This document shows positions 51,737-59,376 of a DNA stretch of 64,000 bases, one piece after another; position 1 is the stretch's first letter; the number at the start of each line of letters is the position of its first letter. The notes below the pieces were generated by a model, which ran no database searches, was not told the DNA's origin, and worked only from the letters and a program-made list of their open reading frames with translations. Made by a program: the position numbers and the translations under genes. This DNA is from Endozoicomonas montiporae CL-33 (GTDB lineage Bacteria > Pseudomonadota > Gammaproteobacteria > Pseudomonadales > Endozoicomonadaceae), in NCBI RefSeq assembly GCF_001583435.1, contig NZ_CP013251.1, positions 2,738,206 to 2,802,205 of the forward strand, written 5' to 3'.

Positions 51737-54700
51737 TTAAATTTGATTATTTCTCCGATCCTCTCTTCTGCCTGCTATCACCAGCAGACAAGGAGTAATA
51801 AACAGTGTCAGTACGGTTGCAAAGGATAATCCGCTGGCAATGGCGACTGAAAGCTGGTTCCACATTTGTGTTGAAGGTGCACCAATATCAATTTTATGAG
51901 CAAATAGATCTATGTTGGCCGACAGTACCATGGGTAACAGCCCCAGTACCGTGGTGACAGTGGTGAGCAATACAGGTCGTAAACGTTGTGCTCCGGTACG
52001 CAAGACCGCCTGTGTCGCATCCATCCCCCTCTCTCTTAGCGTATTGTAGGTGTCGATCAGTACAATATTATTGTTGACGATAATCCCTGCAAGAGAGATG
52101 ACACCAATGCCACTCATGACAATGCCAAAAGGCTGCCCGGTCACGAGCAGGCCAATAAACACACCACCTGTTGACAGCACCACGGCAGACATAATCAGGA
52201 AGGCCTGGTAAAAGCTATTAAACTGGCTGACAAGAATCATTGCCATAACGAACAACGCAACGGCAAAGGCTTTTATCAGGAAGGTCTGACTTTCCTGCTG
52301 ATCAGCTTGTTCACCTTTAATGGAAACACTGACACCGTCGGGCAAGCCTGCGGCTTCAATCTCGGCAAATATTTCCGGTAAAATCTTGCCAAGCTGCTCA
52401 CCCTCCAACAGATCGCCACCAATATTGACACTCCGCAGCCCATCGGTGTGATTAATATTATCCAGTTTGCTGGCAATGGTCCGATCGGTAAAGTGACTGA
52501 TCGGCACCAGACCTGCAGCCGTCATCAGTCTCAGTCGGTCGATGCTCTCAAGATGACGATCCTGCTCCGGAAACCTTATACGGATATCAACTTCATCATT
52601 GCTATTATCCGGTCGATAGCTGCCAACTTTCAGTCCTGACGTCACCATCTGGATCATACTGCCAGTGGTGGTGACATCAGCACCAAAGCGCGCAGCTTCG
52701 GTACGATCAATGTTCATTTGCCACTCATAACCGGGAGTCGATCCGTTATGTTCAATATTCACGACCTTGGGGTGATTTCGAAGAACGCGCTCGACTATTC
52801 TGAGGCTGTTATCAAGGTGACCAAGGTTTTCAGAGAAAATAGTGAGACTTAATGGTACGCCAGAAGGCGGGCCGTCTTTTTGTCGGTTAACCAGAATATC
52901 AAGCCCTGAAAAAATCGAGAGTTTTTCCTTTATCTGCTCCATGACCTCAGGTGCTGGTCCCCGGTACTGCCAGTCAACCAGTGTAAGCGACAGAGTACCT
53001 ATGCTCTGTTTATCACCCGTTCTTGCATAAACGGACTTGATGACGGGTAATTCCATCAACAGGTTTTCAGCCTGTTTCACAATGTCGTGTTTTTCATCAA
53101 TGGAGTAGTTGCTGGTATTGGCTAAAAGACTAACCCGGGCATAATTGGTTTCGACACTCGGAAAAAACTCGACCCCATTTCCTACTCTGCCAAAAGCCCA
53201 GTAAATCGCACATACCAGCAATAAACCCGAGCCTACTATCTTGCCCGGATGATTCAGGGCTTTTGTCAGCAAACGGGTGTAACGTCCTGATAAGCCGACC
53301 ATTGTCGCCAGTTCACCGACCTCAGAGGCTTTCACGTTTATTGTTTCTGTGGGCGATAGTACCCTGGGTTTGCCAATGAGTGTGCCAATGGTCGGGATGA
53401 AAATCAGAGCCATCACCAGTGATGCGGACAGTGTGGCAATTAATGTCAGCGGCAGGTACATCATGAACTCCCCCATCATGCCCGGCCAGAACATTAATGG
53501 GAAAAAGGCGGCCAGTGTCGTTGCTGTTGAGGCGGTGATAGGCCATGACATACGCAGGGAAGCCTGTAAATAAGCGTCTTTTCTGGGCAGGCCTTCACTC
53601 ATTTTCCGGTCAGCAAATTCGGTGACTACAATTGCACCGTCAACGAGCATGCCGACGGACATAATCAGGGCAAACAAAACAATCATATTGATGGTCAGCC
53701 CGAAAATGGCGATCATCAGAATGCCGGTCAGAAAAGCACCCGGAATGGCCAGCCCGACCAGAATTGAGCTACGAAGCCCCAGCGCGCCAAGAATAACGAT
53801 AACCACCAGAATCACGGCAGACAGCACGTTATTTTGCAAATCAAGCAGCATCAATTGTACGTCTTTGGACTGATCTTTACTGAAGTCAACCTGTAAACTG
53901 TCGGGAGCCTGTTTTTGTACCTCTGCAACGATGGCTTTGGTCACTTCGATCGTCTGAATGATGTTTTCGCCCGGGCGCTTTTTGACCTCCAGTGAAACAC
54001 TGGGTTCACCATTCATACTGGCGTAGCTGCCACCGTCCTTAAACGTACTGCGAACGGTAGCAACATCGGCAAACGTGATCACTTTATCACCGTCTACCTT
54101 GACGGGCTGGGCCAAAATGTCGGCCGGAGTCTTATAAACAGCGGGTACCTTAACAGCAAAACGACCATTGCCATTATCGACATTGCCTGCGGCTACCAGT
54201 TTGTTGTTGCTGCCAACCAAATTAACGACATCGGCCGGTACCAATCCATAACTTTCCAGTTTTAACGGGTCAATAACAACATCAATAACATCCTCACGAT
54301 CACCGCCAATGGTGACTTCCAGAATTTCCCTACGCCCTTCAAGAACATCCCGCACTTTTCTGGCAATCTGTATCAGAGCTCTCTCCGGCATATCACCAGA
54401 CAGAATAACGGTGATCACCGGCTCCATACTGGCAATGGTAATCTGTTTTACTACGGGCTCATCACTGCCATCCGGAAGCTTACTCTTGGCCTGATTGACC
54501 TTGTCCCGAACATCCGCCATGACCTTGGTGATATCCAGCCCGGCAATGAACTCAATCGTAATGGAAGCGTGAGATTGTGATGCGGTGGATGTGATCTCTT
54601 TGATGCCTGCAATTCCCCTGAGTTCTTTTTCAAGGGGAAGCACCATCAGTCGTTCAGAGTCTTCAGGGGAAATGCCTTCATAATGCACTGACACATAAAC

Positions 54701-54835
54701 GACAGGAATGGGTACATCGGGTGCAGCTTCTTTAGGAATCGTAATATAAGACAGTGTTCCGAGAGACAATAACAGCACAAACAACATCAATACGGTGCGC
54801 GTCCGGGAGAGAAATAGCTTGATAATCGCATGCAT
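51737..54835 (-). CDS. RND-family efflux permease
   Basis: The 1032-residue inner-membrane transporter of AcrB type has twelve predicted membrane segments with two large periplasmic loops. GGAG precedes ATG 54835, and an upstream start at 54868 would overlap the adaptor gene. Typical segments are PKEAAPDVPIPVVYVSVHYEGISPEDSERLMVLPLEKELR and GVISLAGIIVNNNIVLIDTYNTLRERG. In transmembrane segment 4 the usual Asp-Asp pair is Asp-Gly (SVGMLVDGAIVVTEF), so proton coupling may differ from AcrB. It forms an operon with the adaptor upstream; no outer-membrane channel gene is adjacent. Confidence 0.88.
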   Translation of the reverse strand: MHAIIKLFLSRTRTVLMLFVLLLSLGTLSYITIPKEAAPDVPIPVVYVSVHYEGISPEDSERLMVLPLEKELRGIAGIKEITSTASQSHASITIEFIAGLDITKVMADVRDKVNQAKSKLPDGSDEPVVKQITIASMEPVITVILSGDMPERALIQIARKVRDVLEGRREILEVTIGGDREDVIDVVIDPLKLESYGLVPADVVNLVGSNNKLVAAGNVDNGNGRFAVKVPAVYKTPADILAQPVKVDGDKVITFADVATVRSTFKDGGSYASMNGEPSVSLEVKKRPGENIIQTIEVTKAIVAEVQKQAPDSLQVDFSKDQSKDVQLMLLDLQNNVLSAVILVVIVILGALGLRSSILVGLAIPGAFLTGILMIAIFGLTINMIVLFALIMSVGMLVDGAIVVTEFADRKMSEGLPRKDAYLQASLRMSWPITASTATTLAAFFPLMFWPGMMGEFMMYLPLTLIATLSASLVMALIFIPTIGTLIGKPRVLSPTETINVKASEVGELATMVGLSGRYTRLLTKALNHPGKIVGSGLLLVCAIYWAFGRVGNGVEFFPSVETNYARVSLLANTSNYSIDEKHDIVKQAENLLMELPVIKSVYARTGDKQSIGTLSLTLVDWQYRGPAPEVMEQIKEKLSIFSGLDILVNRQKDGPPSGVPLSLTIFSENLGHLDNSLRIVERVLRNHPKVVNIEHNGSTPGYEWQMNIDRTEAARFGADVTTTGSMIQMVTSGLKVGSYRPDNSNDEVDIRIRFPEQDRHLESIDRLRLMTAAGLVPISHFTDRTIASKLDNINHTDGLRSVNIGGDLLEGEQLGKILPEIFAEIEAAGLPDGVSVSIKGEQADQQESQTFLIKAFAVALFVMAMILVSQFNSFYQAFLIMSAVVLSTGGVFIGLLVTGQPFGIVMSGIGVISLAGIIVNNNIVLIDTYNTLRERGMDATQAVLRTGAQRLRPVLLTTVTTVLGLLPMVLSANIDLFAHKIDIGAPSTQMWNQLSVAIASGLSFATVLTLFITPCLLVIAGRREDRRNNQI

Positions 54836-54839
54836 AGTC

Positions 54840-55949
54840 TTACTCTCCTGCGACCAGAGTCGCATCACTGCCTGCTACTACGACACGACTTCCCTCTTTT
54901 ACAAATCCCTGTCCCCGCGTAATGATCCGGGCTGTCGCAGGTATCCCGCCCAGCCAAAGGCTGTTACTGCCAGTCTTAACAATCTCGGCAGAAGTGAACT
55001 GCACAATATTATTTCGATCCACCCATTTGATGCCCGGTATCCCGCTCTCATTCAGGCTTAATAATGCCGGGCTGAGTTCTACAGCCCTCACCTGCCCCAT
55101 CACCAGATCCGCTTCCACACTGAGGCCTGCAGGCAATTCCATATCAGGGTTGGCAATGGCCAGTTCAACAGTGAACGTTCTGGTAGCGTCATTGGCTTTG
55201 CGGGATATATAACGGACAGTGGCGTTAGCAGACTGTTCGCCCAACAAACGAATGTCAGCGTCATCGCCCACAGATAACGACTGAATCAGTTCCTGGGTTA
55301 CATCTACCGAGACAATTAATGGATTCAGATCCAGTATCTCTGCAACCGGTTTGCCACGGTCAATAAAATCGCCCAGCTCCACCATTCGTTCATGCAGAAT
55401 ACCGGTTACCGGCGACACTATGCGGGTATTCTCCAAATCAATCTGTAAACGTTGCAAACGCGATTCGGCTTCAGCCACTGCCAGCTCAAGTTGTGGCAGC
55501 TGGTTATCGGCAATCAGGTTTTTCTTTTGCAAGGTTCTGGCTGAGTCCAGATCAAGGCGGGCTTTCTTTACTTGTGCCCGGGCTGATTTCAATTCAGCCT
55601 TCAGGCTACCTTCCCGAAGGTTGACCAACGCCTCCCCTTCCCTGACCAAAGCTCCTCGTTGAGCTTGAGTAGCAACGATGCGTGCCGCCAGCTCTGAACT
55701 GACTGTGATCACCCGATCCGGGCGAGTTTTACCGTATAACGTTATGGTTCTTGGAATCAGCTGATGATTAAACTGGCGTGCGTTGACCGTTGGCAGTGTC
55801 GTTTCCGTCATCGCCTCTGCTGACGGTAAAGCTTTTTTTGCAGAATCGTTGATATCAGTAATATCTGCCGTCAGTAGATAAACGCTGAGAACAACGGCAG
55901 TGGCAATCGCTGCCAGCCAGGATTTTCCGGGGAGAGGACTATTGAACAT
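54840..55949 (-). CDS. Membrane fusion (adaptor) protein of RND pump
   Basis: The 369-residue periplasmic adaptor of the AcrA/HlyD type has an N-terminal membrane anchor (WLAAIATAVVLSVYLLTADI). A lipoyl half-motif (ARIVATQAQRGALVREGEALVNLREGSL), an alpha-helical hairpin (KAELKSARAQVKKARLDLDSARTLQKKN ... LQRLQIDLENTRIVSPVTGIL) and a beta-barrel domain follow. The stop is only four bases before the RND permease start. No regulator is beside it. Confidence 0.85.
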   Translation of the reverse strand: MFNSPLPGKSWLAAIATAVVLSVYLLTADITDINDSAKKALPSAEAMTETTLPTVNARQFNHQLIPRTITLYGKTRPDRVITVSSELAARIVATQAQRGALVREGEALVNLREGSLKAELKSARAQVKKARLDLDSARTLQKKNLIADNQLPQLELAVAEAESRLQRLQIDLENTRIVSPVTGILHERMVELGDFIDRGKPVAEILDLNPLIVSVDVTQELIQSLSVGDDADIRLLGEQSANATVRYISRKANDATRTFTVELAIANPDMELPAGLSVEADLVMGQVRAVELSPALLSLNESGIPGIKWVDRNNIVQFTSAEIVKTGSNSLWLGGIPATARIITRGQGFVKEGSRVVVAGSDATLVAGE

Positions 55950-56128
55950 AATGTTGATTACGATCCCTGTTACTGCTTTTTTGTTATTTTCAGCTGCACA
56001 CTACTCGACTTCAAAGCATGCGACAAGCTAGATGTTTGCAGTATTGTGTTTTTTTTAATGCCCACAAGGTTATCTGCACACTTGGCATTTTCACCAGCAA
56101 ACTTACACACTCTGTACTGAATATATGA

Positions 56129-57775
56129 CTCGATGCTGCAGTTTTACCTAAACAAGTAACGTATTTATCTCGATTCTAAGCTGCATCTAAAAGTTTAAAC
56201 TTCCGGGCGTGTGCTTTGAGTGAGTCAGTTGCCTTTTGTTCTCCCAGGTCTCTACCAGCCATATGCCTGCTCGACTCCCGCTTGGGCAAAGTATGCTCTA
56301 AGGCTAAGGCCAGAGCCTTAAGCTCGGTATCTGGATCTTCCGATTCAACCACTGATTTCACCGTAGCAAGCAAGGCTTCTGCATTGAGGCGTTCGATCAG
56401 ACAGCCTGCGGGCATTCCGGCCTGTTTGTTTTTCAGTAGGACGAATTGCTCAGGGTGCAGTAACAGCATGTGTTCGCACAGCAGGCTCAGGATCACGCCG
56501 CGCTGCGATCCGTCAGCACCTTGCTGTTTGCTCAACCTGTTCCAGCCACAATGAGCTTTCCAGTCTTGAATGAAAACCTCGACCAACCACCTCAAGGTGT
56601 AAATCCTGGCTATGTCGGTATGCCGCCATGACATATCTGAAGCCACCAGATAGCGATAATCCTCTTCACCCTCATACTTCAGGGCAATAACAAAACGTCT
56701 TTTCCCATGAGCCTTAACATACAGCCGAGCAGCCAGCATCGTGACCTGCTCTTCTTTGCCACCGCGTATTATGAGTTGAGTTTCAGCGCCTTTCTGGCGC
56801 GAAAAGTAAGCTTTGAGAGTCGCTTCCGAGTGGTTTCGGTTGGATACTTTCTGATTCGAGCGCAGTTGGCTGACAACCTGGGCTCCGCCTGTTATTTCCG
56901 CAGCCTTATCCATAAAGTCTCCTGTGCCATACAGTGCATCAGCGAGAATTGCTTTGATCGTAATGTTGGGAAACGAATCAACAAATTCTTGCAGCATAAC
57001 CAGCGTCAACGACTGCATGGTGGGGTAACGAACATGATCTGGCTCAGGACGGTTCGGTCGTTCTTTTTTCTGAATGCCTTGCTTCCTGAGCGCCTTGTCT
57101 TTCTTCCTCCATGCAGATAACTCAGGGTCAGGAATATAAAAGCGAAACCCTACTGGAAAGGTAGCTACTTCAGTAACGAGCACCATAAACACCAGTTCCT
57201 GCCCATTAAAATAACCACCTGTTGATTTGTCTTTTATCTTATGGGCACCGTCGATTTTTGAAGTCCTTTTAGTGCGCTTTTTTCCTGTATCGTCGATAGC
57301 AAGGGTTCCACTTTGTATTCCATAGCGTAGAAGAATATTTCTGACGCTGGCCTGTAGCAGGCTTTGCCATGCAATTTCTGCTTGATAAAACATCCAGCAC
57401 AGACGGGTCGCTTTGAATCTGCCTAAGCTTCTGCGCTCAAAAGCAGCCCAGTTAATAGTTTTAGTTACCACGATTCCCATGATAAAAACGCCCAGTGCCA
57501 CTTTCTGGGATCTACTCAACTGCGCAGAGGAATTGATGGACTTGAGCGAATCATTCAAAGCATCCAGAAAGGCAGTGACAACGGGTAATGGGCGAATTAG
57601 CAAGATACGACACTTGACGGTTATTAAGTTCCTATGAGATCTTACCTCCAACCTGCTGCTGTGGCTATGATGGAATCTCGCAAGGCTTGAATTCGGAGCT
57701 GCAGTAGTAGTCTGCTCTTATGCCACCCTGCCATTTCCTGCTCTCCCTCAAATATCAAAAACTGCAGCATCGAGT
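56129..57775 (-). mobile_element. Intact IS element with 18-bp perfect inverted repeats
   Basis: ACTCGATGCTGCAGTTTT at 56129-56146 is the exact inverse of the sequence at 57758-57775. A 3-bp direct repeat ATG flanks both sides (56126-56128, 57776-57778). The element is 1647 bp and encodes one DDE transposase. Confidence 0.9.
56176..57651 (-). CDS. IS4/IS701-type DDE transposase
   Basis: The transposase of up to 491 residues shows the catalytic Asp in SGTLAIDDTGKKRTK, the second in AILADALYGTGDF, and the Glu in YTLRWLVEVFIQDWK. The frame opens with a TTG, so the true start may be a little later. The coding region fills the IS between its perfect repeats, so it is likely active. The C-terminal region around the Glu is distantly similar to the fragment at 33792. 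Confidence 0.8.
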   Translation of the reverse strand: MEVRSHRNLITVKCRILLIRPLPVVTAFLDALNDSLKSINSSAQLSRSQKVALGVFIMGIVVTKTINWAAFERRSLGRFKATRLCWMFYQAEIAWQSLLQASVRNILLRYGIQSGTLAIDDTGKKRTKRTSKIDGAHKIKDKSTGGYFNGQELVFMVLVTEVATFPVGFRFYIPDPELSAWRKKDKALRKQGIQKKERPNRPEPDHVRYPTMQSLTLVMLQEFVDSFPNITIKAILADALYGTGDFMDKAAEITGGAQVVSQLRSNQKVSNRNHSEATLKAYFSRQKGAETQLIIRGGKEEQVTMLAARLYVKAHGKRRFVIALKYEGEEDYRYLVASDMSWRHTDIARIYTLRWLVEVFIQDWKAHCGWNRLSKQQGADGSQRGVILSLLCEHMLLLHPEQFVLLKNKQAGMPAGCLIERLNAEALLATVKSVVESEDPDTELKALALALEHTLPKRESSRHMAGRDLGEQKATDSLKAHARKFKLLDAA

Positions 57776-57860
57776 ATGACGTACTTCATATCGTACGACA
57801 GTTAAGGTGGTTTCGGATCTGGTCGAACATACAGAAAGATAACCATGGAATGATACAACG

Positions 57861-58007
57861 ATGATTCCTGATTCAGGGCAGCCTCAGCCAATACCGCCAA
57901 AGCAGGATAGACAGTCTGAAAATACAGAAAATGACAAGTCGCTATTATCTGAATCTACAAAACATGATCTGTCAGGCAGCTCGATGTATAGGAATTTCAA
58001 AGCATAG
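57861..58007 (+). CDS. Possible small ORF, 48 aa
   Basis: The frame starts MIPDSGQPQPIPPKQDRQSEN, is polar and Pro/Gln/Ser-rich, and ends NFKA. It may be the remaining N-terminus of a larger protein broken by the surrounding IS elements. The remaining part of 57776-58170 shows nothing else. Confidence 0.25.
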   Translation: MIPDSGQPQPIPPKQDRQSENTENDKSLLSESTKHDLSGSSMYRNFKA

Positions 58008-58170
58008 ATAGAAAACCTGTTGTCGTATAGTTCTGATGGTTTTTTCTGAAGAGAGATCAGGCCGTTTTATCTGACACTAAAAAACCGCAGTTTTTCAGGT
58101 GATATTGGTGTGAAGTTGAAATAAACCATCTATTTCTCTGCTTCTGTTTGCTCAGGACACACTGACCCTG

Positions 58171-59376
58171 TTACTCCAGAGCAACCGGTCTGCCCAGTGC
58201 CAGCCGTTCATGGCACTGCCGCAGCTCCGCCAGTGTTTTACCCGGCACGATGCCTGTCAAAATCATCCTGGATTGGCACAGGATACATTCCAGTGGGTCT
58301 ACCCCAAAACTGTTTTTCATCAGCGCCGGGAACCGGATCGGAATGGCTTTTCTCTCAGGCTGCTCCAGCAGATCATAAACTTTCGGTAACAGCTTTGAGC
58401 GCACTCGGGTGGCCAGGAAACCGTAGTACCGGATCATGCGGAAGCCTTTGTCCGGAATGTGCTGTACCAGGCGTTTGATGAAGTCCTCCACTTTGCTGGT
58501 AAAACGCAGATACGCTTTGGTGGTATGGTTCAGATAACCGAAGATCACCTCCTTGCCATCGTAGTGTTTCAGGCGGCTCATGGACAGGGCTGGGCGTTTC
58601 AGGTAGCGACCCAGGTATTTGATGTTGCGGTGGTGATTCTTGCTGGGTTTGGCAAAGTGAACGATCCAGGGTTTCTGGTAGTGGCCATTGAGCCAACGAT
58701 TGAATCCGGTTTTGTTGGGACAGATGGCTTGCAGGGTTTTCGGAAGCTTCAGTTCCCCTCGGCTGTAGCTCTCCCGTAAAAGTTGGGTGATTTCATAGCG
58801 CCACATGGGCATGAGTGCCTGCTTGCTGAAGAAGAGAGGCTTCCAGTCTTTGTTGTCATTGGCCAGCCCGCCACGGGTGACAGACAGGTGCACATGCACG
58901 TTCCACTTCAGGTCACGGCCGAAGGTGTGCAGGGCGGTGAAGATGCCGGGCAATATTCCCTTTTTTCGGGTCAGCTTCAGAACAACCTTGGCTGCCAATC
59001 CGCTGAGTGCGCCCAGCAATTGCCGGTTGTACCGGAACAACTCCCAGAGTTCCGAGGGCATGGTGAAGGTGATGTGTTGCCACTCGGTATCCGGAAATAT
59101 CGCTTTCTGCTGTTCTATCCACTGGTCAGTGAGTTTCTTGCCGCAGGTGGGACAGAACCGGCTCTTGCAACTGAAGCAGACTTTTTTCTGGTGCGAGCAT
59201 TTTGGGTTGCTGCACTGGAACACGGCATAGCCCCGCACCGTCAATCCGCAGCTGAGCATTTTGATGACGTTATCCACAATGGCAGGACGTATGCGGTGTT
59301 TGTGCTTCTGGTAAAAGTGCCACCATGCGCCGCCTTTCTGGAAAAGTGTTTTAAGTCGGGTTGGGAGGCGAATCAC
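58171..59376 (-). mobile_element. IS91-family HUH transposase
   Basis: The 401-residue protein has an N-terminal zinc ribbon (CSNPKCSHQKKVCFSCKSRFCPTCGKK), the HUH motif in WNVHVHLSVTRGG, and a Tyr region NIKYLGRYLKRPALS. IS91 elements transpose by a rolling-circle route and can carry neighbouring DNA. The GTG start at 59376 overlaps the TGA of the upstream repeat-rich gene (GTGA), so both may be read from one mRNA. The ends (ori and ter) were not identified. Confidence 0.85.

Noticed and set aside
56216..57120. Plus-strand frames opposite the IS4/IS701-type transposase
   Set aside because: They overlap a complete DDE transposase bounded by perfect inverted repeats and have no features of their own.
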